Assembly: GCA_947652605.1 (NCBI GenBank)
Contig: OX393579.1
Coordinates: forward strand, 434,001 to 498,000
Direction of reading: 5' to 3'
DNA length: 64,000 nt
Origin: Elmis aenea
Taxonomy: Eukaryota > Arthropoda > Insecta > Coleoptera > Elmidae
Below the pieces are notes generated by a model. The model made no database searches, was not told the origin of the DNA, and saw only the letters and a program-made list of their open reading frames with translations. This document shows, piece by piece, positions 34,901 through 46,361 of the stretch. A program made the position numbers and the translations under genes. Every line of letters begins with the position of its first letter. Positions within the stretch are counted from its first letter, which is position 1.

Positions 34901-37900
34901 TACAACGAAAAAATGATTTTGGAAACGATCCAATATTTTGTTTGTAAGAAACTTCAACAATTAACTCAACAAAGCAAAATTTCCTTACTATTAAACTCCT
35001 TTCGAGACATTCATATTCTCGAATAATTTTTCAACCGCTAAAGATATTGACTTGAAATTTTCGGGATATGTTTATCATGCTTATCTACAACAAAAAAATG
35101 ATTTTGGAAACGATCCAATATTTCGTTTGTAAGAAACTTTAATAATAAACTCAACAAAGCAAAATTTCCTTATTATTAATCTCCTTCCGAGACACATATT
35201 CTCGAATTATTTTTCAACCGCTTAAGATATTGACTTGAAATTTTCAGGATATGTTTATCATGCGTATCTACAACGAAAAATTGATTTTGGAAACGATCCA
35301 ATATTTTGTTTGTAAGAAACTTCAACAATAAACTGAACGAAGCAAAATTTCCTTTCGAGACACACATTCTCGAATAATTTTTCAACCGCTTAAGATATTG
35401 ACTTGAAAGTTTCAGGATATGTTTATCATGCTTATCTACCGCGAAAAAATGATTTTGGAAACGATCCAATATTTTGTTTGTAAGAAACTTCAACAATTAA
35501 CTCAACAAAGCAAAATTTCCTTACTATTAACCTCCTTTCGAGACTCATATTCTCGAATAATTTTTCAACCGCTTAAGATATTGACTTGAAATTTTCAGGA
35601 TATGTTTATCATGCTTATCTATCGCGAAAAAATGATTTTGGAAACGATCCAATATTTTATTTGTAAGAAACTGTAACAATAAACTCAACAAAGCAAAATT
35701 TCCTTATTATTAATCTCCTTCCGAGACACATATTCTCGAATTATTTTTCAACCGCTTAAGATATTGACTTGAAATTTTCAGGATATGTTTATCATGCGTA
35801 TCTACAACGAAAAATTGATTTTGGAAACGATCCAATATTTTGTTTGTAAGAAACTTCAACAATAAACTGAACGAAGCAAAATTTCCTTTCGAGACACACA
35901 TTCTCGAATAATTTTTCAACCGCTTAAGATATTGACTTGAAAGTTTCAGGATATGTTTATCATGCTTATCTACCGCGAAAAAATGATTTTGGAAACGATC
36001 CAATATTTTGTTTGTAAGAAACTTCAACAATTAACTCAACAAAGCAAAATTTCCTTACTATTAACCTCCTTTCGAGACTCATATTCTCAAATAATTTTTC
36101 AACCGCTTAAGATATGGACTTGAAATTTTCAGGATATGTTAATCATGTTTATCTACAACGAAAAAAAGATTTAGGAAACGATCCAATATTTTGTTTGTAA
36201 GAAACTTCAACAATTAACTCAACTAAGCAAAATTTCCTTACTATTAACCGCGTTTCGAGACACATATTCTCGAATAATTTTTCAACCCCATTAGATATTG
36301 ACTTGAAATTTTCAGGATATGTTTATCATGCTTATCTACAACGAAAAAATGATTTTGGAAACGATCCAATATTTTGTTTGTAAGAAACTTCAACAATTAA
36401 CTCAACAAAGTAAAATTTCCTTATTATTAATCTCCTTCCGAGACACATATTCTCGAATAATTTTTCAAACGCTTAAGATATTGACTTGAAATTTTCGGGA
36501 TATGTTTATCATGCTTATCTACAACAAAAAAATGATTTGGAAACGATCCAATATTTTGTTTGTAAGAAACTTCAACAATTAACTCAACAAAGTAAAATTT
36601 CCTTATTATTAATCTCCTTCCGAGACACATATTCTCGAATAATTTTTCAAACGCTTAAGATATTGACTTGAAATTTTCGGGATATGTTTATCATGCTTAT
36701 CTACAACAAAAAAATGATTTGGAAACGATCCAATATTTCGTTTGTAAGAAACTTTAATAATAAACTCAACAAAGCAAAATTTCCTTATTATTAACCTCGT
36801 TTCGAGACACATATTCTCGAATAATTTTTCAACAGCTTAAGATATTGACTTGAAATTTTCGGGATATGTTTATCATGCTTATCTACAACAAAAAAATGAT
36901 TTTGGAAACGATCCAATATTTCGTTTGTAAGAAACTTTAATAATAAACTCAACAAAGCAAAATTTCCTTATTATTAACCTCCTTTCGAGACACATATTCT
37001 CGAATAATTTTTCAACAGCTTAAGATATTGACTTGAAATTTTCAGGATATGTTTATCATGCTTATCTACAACAAAAAAATGATTTTGGAAACTATCCAAT
37101 ATTTTGTTTGTAAGAAACTTTAACAATAAACTCAACAAAGTAAAATTTCCTTATTATTAACCTCCTTTCGAGACACATATTCTCGAATAATTTTTCAACC
37201 GCTTAAGATATTGACTTGAAATTTTCAGGTTATGTTTATCATGCTTATCTACAACGAAAAAATGATTTAGGAAACGTAGATTTCTATCTACATCATGACA
37301 CCGTGTTAGAAAAAATGCAAAATTTTGTTATTTTCCGAGGCGCGCATCCTTTGCGAGTAAACCGGTGCAAAGTTTTCGAAATTATCTCAAACGGTTCCCG
37401 AGAAAAACGCCAAAAACTAGACCCCTGCAAAAGCCGAAATTTGTTTGGAAAAATAAGCATCTCGGTTCACAAAAAAATTCATAACTTCGTTATGACGTGT
37501 GCAATATTCTTGAATTTGGGCTCAAAATGTAGCTAAAAGATGGGCGCATCTGATGACGTGTAGAGAGTGCATTTTAAACTGTGTTTAGTATTCTTTACGG
37601 ACGTCCGAAAATGGTGCTTAGAAACGGTAATTTTTGCGATCGCGTAAGCCATGACACCGTGTTAGAAAAAATTCAAAATTTCTTATTTTCCGAGGCGCGC
37701 ATCCTTTGCGAGTAAACCGGTGCAAAGTTTTCGAAATTATCTCAAACGGTTCCCGAGAAAAACGCCAAAAACTAGACCCCTGCAAAAGCCGAAATTTGTT
37801 TGGAAAAATAAGCATCTCGGTTCACAAAAAAATTCATAACTTCGTTATGACGTGTGCAATATTCTTGAATTTGGGCTCAAAATGTAGCTAAAAAATGGGC

Positions 37901-40900
37901 GCATCTGATGACGTGTAGAGAGTGCATTTTAAACTGTGTTTAGTATTCTTTACGGACGTCCGAAAATGGTGCTTAGAAACGGTAATTTTTGCGATCGCGT
38001 AAGCCATGACACCGTGTTAGAAAAAATTCAAAATTTCTTATTTTCCGAGGCGCGCATCCTTTGCGAGTAAACCGGTGCAAAGTTTTCGAAATTATCTCAA
38101 ACGGTTCCCGAGAAAAACGCCCAAAACTAGACCCCTGCAAAAGCCGAAATTTGTTTGGAAAAATAAGCATCTCGGTTCATAACTTCGTTACGTCACGGTG
38201 CAATATTTTTTGAATTTGGACCGAAAATGTAGCTAAAGGGCGCATCTGATGACGTGTAGAAGGTGAGCACAAAATAAAGGTCATGATTGATAGTTTTACC
38301 GCTAAAATGCCGTTTTTGCATATCCTAAACTTTCCAGTTATCTGCGTTAAAAAGCCCATTGCCTGTGTGCTATTTGTTATATGTAATTTAATTAAGCAAG
38401 GTCTATGCGTCTGCTCAATTAAATATTATTCTAGATGGATAGGGTAACTAAACCTCTGTAATCCATGCGTGTCAGTCTCACCATAAGAGAACTGCATTAA
38501 ATGTTGGCTTAAAGGCAAAAATCAGATCAGTGTTTACTTGCACTGCAATTTATAATCGCTTAAATGAAACGTCATTGCTTGCTGATAAATGAAATACACA
38601 CTGTAATCATTGTTATTGATTGCGTAATACGGAAGACGATAAGTGATTGCACACAAGTTTCTTCCTATTCTAAGAAAATATGTAATTTAAATCTTTGAAC
38701 AAAACTTAAAGGAATAAAGACTTAATATCTCATGGGAAATAAATAAAGAAACAACAGAAAAACCGAGCTTATGATGAACACTTGAAGAATTTTTAAAGAA
38801 AAGCACAAAAACTTTTCGGTTTAACTAGAAATATTGAATTTATCATCACTGAATATATAAAATTGTTTAAAATCCGTATTCAATTAAATTATTTGAGACA
38901 AGGAGTGAAAATGTTTAATAAAAAAAAGAAACATGTTTTCTGTTGTAAACTTTATTGGACGCTTTTGAAAAAGTAATATAATTCTTAAAACAAGTTGCTT
39001 TTAATATCATCTTAAAATGCTTCGAATTATGGGCATAAAAAGATTTATAAATGCATGCCAATATAACGTAAGAGAAATTGGCTTTGACGTATATTGACAT
39101 ACGACGATATAAAAATAAACTTCAATCAACGTCAGCCCGATTGCGTCACATAAAATGCTTCACTATTGCAGGAACATAACTGTGGCGAGACAAAATTTCT
39201 ATATTTTGATATAACACACGAAAACAGAATGACTTGACACTAAATTAAAAAGACATTTTGCATCTAACTTTGAATTTTGAAGCTAATTAATAAAATTAAA
39301 GCTACAAAGCTAATTTAAAGTATATTTTGTCAATAGAATTGCAAAACCTTTGAGCAACAAACACATTTGTATGCATGGGTTAGACGTTTGCTTAATTAAA
39401 ATTCTACACCACATGTACTACATATATTATCATCTTAAGTTTAAGGTCCTTTGCCTCGTCCAACTAAAGATTAAAGGCGCCACACTGATAAATTGTACCT
39501 AAATGTAATAATTTTATATAGATCTCGTTAACCTAATTTAGTTTAATTAATAATTTTTTAGCGTTCATTTATTATTTATTGAATAACTGATAGCCTAAAA
39601 TCTATAAAATAGTTTGGCTTATATTCATCAAGTTTTGTTAATAAAACTTTGTATACCTTAAGGAAAAGCAAGTATTAGTGCAGATATAAATTACATTCAC
39701 ATAATTTGTAATAGGTAATGTAATTACTGTATTAACATGTTTGTTTAAACACGTGCTTAATTACAAACGTGCAAAATTCACAACATCGGACCAAAACAAC
39801 ATGTTTTGTGATGCTTCTATAAAATGCCACAACTAAACCGACCAAGGAATTTATGATCGGTTTTCATTTTTTTGTAAATGACTTCCAAGATGTAATTTTA
39901 ATAAAATCATTCCATGCAATTGTATAGTATTTTTATAATGTTATATTGGATAAGGTTGTGCCATTTCGTATTTAAATGAAAATCGATCTCCAATGCATAA
40001 ATAATTGTGTAACAAAACATTAGATACTATACACAGATGAATTAATATGCATTTAGACTGTGGATTTGTTTGTAAATTCAAGTTTTAACCAAATTACAAA
40101 ATTATTGTTGGCATAACGTTGGTCGTGAATTATGTTTTATGAACGGCCTACTGCGGTTTCAAAGTTTTTTCAGTTATGTTTTGACTACCTTTGTGCTCTT
40201 TTATAAATGAGCACGTCTAAACATATAGCCCAATATTTCAAAAACATGTAAATGTTTTTGACATTAATAAAAACGAATGAGTTTCAACTCTACCGGTTTT
40301 ATAAGTTCAAAATATTTCTTGTTTGTAAACTAATCTTAATACGTTCTCTCATTAAAATTGTATAAATTGTAATTAAAAAAACTGAGCTTATATTTCAGCA
40401 TGTTTTAGTTATTTAATTGCCTTGAATAATAGCACTGTTAAAACAATTTTGCTACCATAGAACAAATCCTAAAAATGTAAGTTAGAATGTAATAAAGTAT
40501 AGCGAAGTTGGAGAGTTAAATTTGTCTTTAAGTTTGCAGTTTCTTGTTACTGAGTGATGGGCGGCCAAAGAAAAGTCGGATATCTATTGTTTTTAAATAC
40601 TCAGACTGTAAAATCCTTACTTGCTTAACAAATTTGGACGTTGTACAAACTATCCTTAGGCAATCGGCATTGCAGATAATTTTTTAATAGCTTGGTCGAA
40701 TTTTCAAACCAGAAATGTCAACAAAAAGTCACATTATTAAGGTGAGGAAAAAAGGAGTCGAAAATTATCGTAATACAAGAAAAATGTGAACATTTAGCCT
40801 TCTTTTGATACACAGCATGAAATGCATGTTAGTATAACGCTCCATTTCTGCCACCTGCTGAGAAATTGATATGAGCTAATTTTATGGCGGCGTTACAATG

Positions 40901-43520
40901 GAATTATTCTATAAAGCTGAATTTTGTGTGGATTCGACAAGAAGTTGGCTACAACTATAATTTTATTGATTACTCTACAAAATTAATGCAACTTTGTCAT
41001 TAATAAATATAAAAATATTGAACTAAAGCAAATGGCACAACATTTCTTCCATACGTTATTTATACCTTAAATAGTGATTATTAAACCTGAATTCATTTAA
41101 ATTAAAACAAAAAAATTTCATTGAAAGATAGGAAAAGTGCAAATTTAAAAAAAATATTTAAACAATTTTGAAACTAAAGCAATTGGGGTAAAACCATGTA
41201 TAACCATAAATAATGATCATTAACCTTCAGATGATCCAAATTATGAATTTAAAAAATGCATGAAAAATGGAAAAGTGCAAAGACTGTAGTTTTTGCAATT
41301 TTTCAACAAAAATTTGGAAAATTATATGCCAAAATAATTGACGTAAAACCCTCCTATACACTCTGATTAACCATGATAAACTTTACTAAGGCTAAATTAA
41401 TAGAAAAAGTTCATTTCAATTTGTAAACATATTTGGTTTGATTTTACAGAGCTAGATATAAGCTTACCACTAGTGAATTAGTCGCATGTCATTTTTTTAA
41501 TATAATAAAACAACTTTTGTTTGTTTTAATATTTATATAATATAAAAATATTTGTGTTATATTTTTATTCAGCAAGTTCATTTTCACGTTTTTTTTTTTT
41601 TTTAGAAATGTGTTTAAATCTTATTGTTTTTCCCTCATTTTCATTTTAACCAACTTTATAAGTAAACAGCATTAAAAAAAACGCACCGATAATAAACAAA
41701 ATGTGGAACAAATTGATTACCTTGAATTATTTTTACATTGGAACTGGCAGTGGCGGCCCACTTCAAGGAATTGATGAACCCGCTCATGAGGACATAGCGT
41801 CCACCACATACTTAACACTACACTATGCATATGACAGTCAGAGCTCAGTCAGATGTAGCCGAATTCAAAGAGGAAACTCCAACTAAAATCCCGGTTTTCC
41901 ATCCCTATCTCACCCGCACGATTTCAACAAGGAAAACAATGAACTTTGCTATTAATATGCGCGAATTGTTCAAGTATTGATTATACTTACGGATATGGAG
42001 GTGCTCACTGATGACGTCACAGTGAGCGTCTCTTTGTCGACGCAGGGCATCCCGACGCTTGAGCTGGCGCACGAGAATACTCCCCGCGCGTACCACGTGA
42101 CTCTCCAAATAACCAATTAAGTCCAGGAGTTCATTTGTATCTGAAAAATACGAATGCGTGTAGTAAATTTGAACACCTGATAAAATATAATGCTAAATGA
42201 TCGAAAAACACTTCAGCAAAATACTTTTCTATGGGGATATTGCATTGAAAGCAGTAGTTTACAAAACATTTTTGTAAAATATGGAGCCAATTTAAAAATT
42301 TTTACCCACTTAAAAATATTTCAATGTTAAAATTTTGTTACAAGCCAGTTGCAGAACTTTTAATTTTTTATCAAAAAAAAACTTGCAAGGGTATAAACTC
42401 AAGCAGATCTAAAAAAAACTTTGAACGAACTGAAAGTGGATAAGTATTGTATTGATAAGAGTATGTTAAACATTATTGGAAACTATAAAGCCTATTGCAG
42501 TACTGAAGGTGGATATATGTTTTCTAGAGTGTATCAAACATTCTTGTAGAAATCTTGCAAGGATGTACACCTCAAAATTATCCAAAGAGTTAATCGGCTG
42601 TAATAATTTTAAACTTTCGAGAACCAAGGTTTAAAATTTTTCTGGAACGTCCTTTAAAACACCCTTGATGTAATCTAATATATGTTATATAATAAAAGCG
42701 GATAAGCAACATCTTTTGCGCTCACATATTTATATAGTAGACTACTGTGTAGAACCCTGCTGGATAAAGTAGTTTGAGGTATTAAATTATTGATAAAAAC
42801 TTTATTAATTAATTTGTGTATGCAATATACCTACTAATAAAATGCAAGAACTTTTTTTTAAAAACAGTTTTTAACCACAACTTTTGTCGCTGTTAAACCG
42901 TTTTAGAAAATTTGTTTAACCATTAATAATCTACTTTGAAATATTTATAAAAATTTTGATTTGTATATCCTTAGCATGCAGGTGACAATATTTTTTAAGT
43001 GGGTTTAAAAGTTTTTTTTCCTATCTATGCAAATTGAAGTGCTAGAAAATGTAATGCGCTGTAAATCGTAACAAACAAATTGTTTGGACTTACTCTTTTG
43101 GTGCAAAATAATTGCAGTTTTAAAGCTCTTATGTGATCGCACAGAGGTTGTTGATGTGTACCCACTGAAACTGTTTGAATTTTTACTGTAAATTTCCACC
43201 AGCAACTGATCCACAAGAGCCGAAGCACGCCTTTGATCGTTCCTAATAATTCTGTCTTCTCTTATTTTTGAGCTATCAGAAGACGATCTACTTCTCGTTG
43301 GAGCTATCACCATTGTAGCAGGAAAAAAGTTTTTTTGTGCCGATGTAACCGGTGTTTGACAAGTTATCACCATGTCACCAAACATTGCACGGTCGCACAG
43401 TTGTAACTGAAATATTTCCCGTTCCTTTGCAAACATAATACGCCGGTGAATATTAATTTTAGTGATAAATATATCCGGCACTATAGATATGCACACGATT
43501 ATTTGTACAGTTTGATTCAA
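26434..43520 (-). CDS. TBC1D30: TBC1 domain family member 30-type Rab GTPase-activating protein, 5 exons
   Basis: Rab GAP; the vertebrate protein acts on Rab8 at cilia. Exons in transcript order: 43520-43094, 42140-41991, 31464-31096, 29329-29044, 28936-26434. All junctions are GT-AG and in phase (3735 nt, up to 1244 residues). N-terminal matches to the vertebrate protein: ALVDQLLVEIYS, then across a join QKN-TNELLDLIGYLE, then VRQLKRRDALRRQRD. The TBC domain keeps both catalytic fingers: IVKDLHR (arginine ~283) and YCQGFN (glutamine ~319). Beyond it: SALKKQYSKLRQ, MNHLLLGKSALVP, and a C-terminal NPFPVT...RLGLY motif. The start is uncertain: in-frame ATGs at 43518-43520 and further in (MFAKEREIF, MFGDMVITC). 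Intron 2 is 10.5 kb and carries satellites and a transposon. Confidence 0.9.
29044..31464 (-). CDS. TBC1D30: TBC1D30 exons 3-4: catalytic TBC core
   Basis: Exon 31464-31096 encodes GPENAEMRFSMEPAPG...FSQW, LPEGIPPEFRRKLWLNLADRH (start of the TBC fold, with the R-x-x-W motif) and IQIVKDLHRTGCSLF, which carries the arginine finger. It ends NKVVG, joined by a split glycine to exon 29329-29044, which opens YCQGFNMLAALIL, the glutamine finger. That exon also has GVLPESYF, LRGLSVDMAVF and LPRLSRHLDTLQ, all family signatures, and ends TNVFTMQ. The intron between them (29330-31095) is 1.8 kb with no recognisable feature. Confidence 0.95.
31623..32274 (-). mobile_element. non-autonomous hAT-type element with 8-bp target duplication
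   Basis: The element runs 652 bp from CAGTGATGTGAATG to its imperfect inverse ending CACATCACTG. CAG...CTG ends are typical of hAT. The flanks are 8-bp near-identical direct copies, CTAATGCG (31615-31622) and CTAATGAG (32275-32282), one mismatch, as expected for a hAT target duplication. Subterminal DNA is packed with ATGACCGTCAT and GTGACGTCATGACC motifs, likely transposase-binding repeats. The minus strand keeps a BED-finger coding fragment but no catalytic core. Confidence 0.88.
31877..32044 (-). pseudogene. BED zinc-finger fragment of a hAT transposase
   Basis: An open frame reads SSQQKVATYGCQFCRKRY, then LHATRMAEHLITTCKKCPEH, ending at the stop at 31877-31879. C-x2-C followed by H-x4-C is the BED zinc finger, the N-terminal DNA-binding domain of hAT transposases. 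No dimerisation or catalytic region follows, so the fragment is non-functional as a transposase; whether it still encodes a DNA-binding peptide is unknown. Confidence 0.8.
33890..37276. repeat. satellite-like tandem array, ~183-bp monomer, about 18 copies
   Basis: The landmark GATATTGACTTGAAA recurs near 33941, 34308, 34491, 34674, 34858, 35043, 35226, 35393, 35576, 35759, 35926, 36293, 36476, 36658, 36839, 37022 and 37206, with a diverged copy near 34122. Spacing is about 183 bp, with two short 167-bp monomers before 35393 and 35926. Each monomer contains the inverted motif TTCGAGA...TCTCGAA. Repeated open frames (such as 35176-35496 and 35710-36030) are by-products of the repeat and not genes. 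Confidence 0.95.
35160..36087. repeat. higher-order duplication inside the 183-bp array
   Basis: The sequence 35160-35553 recurs at 35694-36087 without a difference I could find, an offset of 534 bp, equal to three monomers (167 + 183 + 184). The neighbouring monomers differ from each other by several percent, so this block was duplicated recently by unequal exchange or gene conversion. Confidence 0.85.
37276..37291. repeat. hairpin at the junction of two satellite arrays
   Basis: GTAGAT, loop TTCT, ATCTAC sits exactly where the 183-bp array stops and the 355-bp array begins. It belongs to neither monomer. Confidence 0.7.
37294..38261. repeat. tandem array, ~355-bp monomer, about 2.7 copies
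   Basis: CATGACACCGTGTTAGAAAA recurs at 37294, 37650 and 38005, spaced 356 and 355 bp. Copies are nearly identical; the third lacks 12 bp after CTCGGTTCA and stops near GATGACGTGTAGAA. The unit is clearly GC-richer than its surroundings, with CCGAGGCGCGCATC, AAACGGTTCCCGAG and TTACGGACGTCCG. The length is close to a class of ~360-bp beetle satellites, but I cannot assign it to one. Confidence 0.93.
41035..41400. repeat. degenerate ~137-bp tandem repeat
   Basis: Landmarks recur as ATAGTGATTATTAA (~41072) and AATAATGATCATTAA (~41210), with GGAAAAGTGCAAA at ~41132 and ~41270, and a third partial unit to ~41400. The same family appears at 57850-58030. Confidence 0.6.
41991..42140 (-). CDS. TBC1D30: TBC1D30 exon 2
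   Basis: A 150-bp exon, too short to stand out alone. It encodes TNELLDLIGYLESHVVRAG, then SILVRQLKRRDALRRQRD and AHCDVISEHLHI. The vertebrate protein has ANELKTILRELKYR, then LLRHLKQKDRLLHK and NCDIVTACLQ at the same place, just before the TBC domain. Acceptor (TTTTCAG) and donor (GTAAGT) are both strong on the minus strand. The segment is predicted helical and basic. Confidence 0.88.
43094..43520 (-). CDS. TBC1D30: TBC1D30 first coding exon
   Basis: The exon ends HQK followed by an A that completes AAT at the next exon, with donor GTAAGT (the frame below 43094 is intron). RRASALVDQLLVEIYS matches the vertebrate ASLVSGLLNELYS. Serine-rich segments surround it (SRSSSDSSK, SFSGYTSTTSVRSHKSF). 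Which ATG is used is not certain; the upper limit given is the first in-frame ATG, and MFGDMVITCQTP, starting near 43376, is an alternative. Confidence 0.75.
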
Positions 43521-43740
43521 AACTAACGTGCACAGAAAGGCAGTGTTTATGTGCGTTCAATACGATTCACATAGGCGTTTGTATAGTAGATAAAAGCTTC
43601 CTGCAGATTACATTTGATTGATAATTCGTTTTGTAAATGGGATTTTCGCTGCACATAATAATAACCCGTATGGTTAATTGTTTATTTTTATTCCATCAAA
43701 GTTAACACTATACAATATGCTCATACATAAGTAAGCTGCA

Positions 43741-43766
43741 CTACACAACCTCGGTTTCTGTCGCCT
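43741..43766 (-). CDS. candidate alternative terminal exon of synapsin (EATETEVV-stop)
   Basis: On the minus strand, TTTTTTCAG precedes AGGCGACAGAAACCGAGG and a TAG. Joined to the phase-1 donor of the synapsin exon ending at 48262, it would encode EATETEVV and stop. AATAAA hexamers follow within about 60 bases (near 43684-43691), as at a real 3' end. This is a phase and signal argument only; the exon is very short and could be chance. Confidence 0.3.
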
Positions 43767-45533
43767 CTGAAAAAATAAGTAAATGTTTTACGCCAATTGA
43801 AGACATACATGAAAAAAGTGTCTGGTGTTAATCTTATGGCTTCAGAACTTAACATTACTTAGCTTAGATAACAGTAACTTTATTAAAATCTTATATCCAT
43901 AGCTGGGAATATTCAAATGACTAGGATGAAATCCTTCGAGTATATTAAAATGTGTGTTCGTTAACCTGACTCCATGTAAAAATATGTTAACAGAAATTTT
44001 AGTACATAAAGCATGAAATGATCGCCTTAATAATAGTGAAAATATTTTTTAAGTGAACCGTCAACTACAGTACAATACTGATTAAACAGGACTCATTGGA
44101 ACACAAAATTTTAATTGTCATATATTGAAAAAAATTTAAATGAACACGTAAAAATCTACACTTTTCCACATTTTCCTTAAGGTATTAATTACTTGCTAGC
44201 ATTTATTTTTTTTTAAGCCATTGGTACACGCAAACATCAAAGTTGAAGAACATTATAGATTGACTAGAAATAGTAGTAAGTACGTTTTTATATTTTTATA
44301 GACCGTTCTTATTATATTTATTTTTTGTTCTAACTAAATTTCAAGGCCAAATTTCGATATGTGAAGAAATAGTTCATGTAATCATTTTTAAAGTAGTGCA
44401 GTTACTAAATTTCTGTTAATTTCTGCATTAACAGTGATATTGTGAGCAATACACCGTTGGTAGGATTCATTGTATCAAAGTAATTTGCTTAGAAGGTATT
44501 TAATTTGGTAAAACACAACGCATATTAAAAATTCAATTATTTATGTTAGCAATGTAGTTGATATGTTCTACATTTTTTTTGCAACATCTTTGATTACATT
44601 TCGTTATAAACGTTAAAATAAAAAAAATATATTCAAACGCCGAACGGTCCATAAACATGTTAACATGAGTTTTTTCTCGTTTTTTAAATAGTTTGAATAA
44701 AACAGGCGACATTTTCTACTAATCTACTATTCTAAGTATAATGTAAAATCTAAAATACTATTTGTTATCGTTATTGTAAGGCCAATTCGTATTGACATAG
44801 TGCAGTGCAACTTGAAACTATTAACACTGTACTTCATCAGTTGGAATAAACCTTTAAGGATTGTAAAATTGAGGATGTAATCATATTAAAATTCTAAAGT
44901 AGAAAGACAACAAAATATACAGCACAAATGTATATTCAATATATTTCGTGTTTTTATATTTTTTATCCCTGTGAGAACCAAAGATTTAAAAAAAAAAGTA
45001 GGTATGTGCTCTTGGGGTCAGAAATCTATGCCATACAAAATAATATCCATAATTTTACAATCCCTTTTGTGAATTTGACTTAACGACTGCAAACTTCTCG
45101 TTGTATTATGGTAATAAATTGTAATTCTATGAACAACTTTCATTCTTAATATTAAGTGAATTGGGTATAGGAATACAATTATAGTTTTTGAATACATTTG
45201 GGACATACAGTGCAAGATATAGTTAAGTATATATTACATAATCAATATTGTCACTTTACATTAGAAATACTACGAGGGAAAATTGCAGAGAAGATGCCAA
45301 GTTCTTTGGCTCAAACATATTTTTATTTTTATTCAGTGCCTAAAAAGAGGACATTATACAATTTAAAAAACACATAAAAAAGAAGTAATTTGTTTCTGCT
45401 TTGTGTAAAGGAACAAAAACGTAAACATTTTATTGAAGTTATAAAAACATATTAAACATGAAGACTTTGTTCTTAATTATTTCAGTGATGCATTTATTAA
45501 TATGAATAAGTTTAATTAAAAATCGTTTCATTG

Positions 45534-45597
45534 ATAATCTTACTGATGAAGAGACAATGGATTTGAAACTGATCTAGCATTTCTACAAGAAATTTTC
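45534..45597. repeat. palindromic MITE-like element, copy 3 (half copy)
   Basis: Only the right arm is seen: ATCTTACTGATGAAGAGAC, then TTTGAAACTGATCTAGCATT and TCTACAAGAAATTTTC. It is flanked on the left by AGTTTAATTAAAAA, also found beside the copies at 47009 and 56713. Confidence 0.7.
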
Positions 45598-46361
45598 TAA
45601 AAATAGATGAGTGATTTTTACTCAAATTTATTTATGTTGAGGAGCAGTGTTTGGTGAATTAAAAATATATTTGAGCTGTAACATTTTGTAAGTTTGTATG
45701 GTGTTTCCGTCTCTTAATCCCTCAAAAAAAAAAAACAGCCTAATCAAGACACCGATAAACACACACCCTTAACAACTATACATTAATGTAACAACAGGTA
45801 CCAAGTACCTGGCCCAGGGCAGTGACATAACATATCAATATTGAACGCAACATATTGCTGAGCTGATAGTGATAATAATTTATTATCGCCTTTTAAACGC
45901 ACGTTGTGTTTTCTAGTTCAGTTGTAGCGATCATTTATACTTTACAATTGACCAAAGCAAAATCGGTGCTACTAATTTTTTATACGCCTAATCAAATATA
46001 AAAAATTTTAATAACGTTCTATAACAGCAATAATAATAGTTTACCTTTTAATATTTGCAATAATAACAAATCGTATAATTCTGACATTGACGTTTCAACA
46101 ACATCGCTCACTTAAAACATATAAAAATATCTTTCACAACACGCTCTATTAAAAGCGGTTAATTTTCTTGCGCTCAAAGCCAATACAGTTTAAAAATGAT
46201 TCCACTTGCAAATGCCAAATTTTGTAACATAAATAAACTACTTTCACTGTAGATAGCTAGAAAAAAATCTTAGCTACGTTATTATGAACGAAAGTATACT
46301 GTCTGGATTTAACAGGGAATTAAAACGAAAATTTGAACATTTCTACGAAACAACGACATTA

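Larger units (their letters stand above)
31465..41990 (-). other. TBC1D30 intron 2 (10.5 kb), repeat-rich
   Basis: The intron is inferred from the exact phase fit of CTCCATATCC|gtaagt (donor, minus strand, near 41991) with ttcag|GTGGTCCTG (near 31464), giving HIR-GPENAE. It holds a hAT relic (31623-32274), a ~183-bp satellite array (33890-37276), a ~355-bp array (37294-38261), a ~137-bp tandem repeat (41035-41400) and otherwise unremarkable AT-rich sequence. 32283-33889 and 38262-41034 hold nothing I can name. Confidence 0.75.
43521..46361. other. region between TBC1D30 and the synapsin stop codon
   Basis: Both genes are on the minus strand, synapsin upstream. The region should contain the TBC1D30 promoter and the synapsin 3' UTR. 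It includes a candidate terminal exon (43741-43766) and a half copy of the palindromic MITE (45534-45597). The small open frame at 45018-45215 is not recognisable. Confidence 0.6.

Noticed and set aside
35176..36630. Repeated minus-strand open frames (LKFLTNKILDRFQN...) within the tandem array
   Set aside because: They are identical because the satellite monomers are identical, shift with monomer phase and end at repeat boundaries. No coding bias or start context supports a gene.
37216..38170. Open frames on both strands across the 355-bp units
   Set aside because: They repeat with the satellite unit on both strands, have no similarity to known proteins and are by-products of GC-rich tandem DNA.
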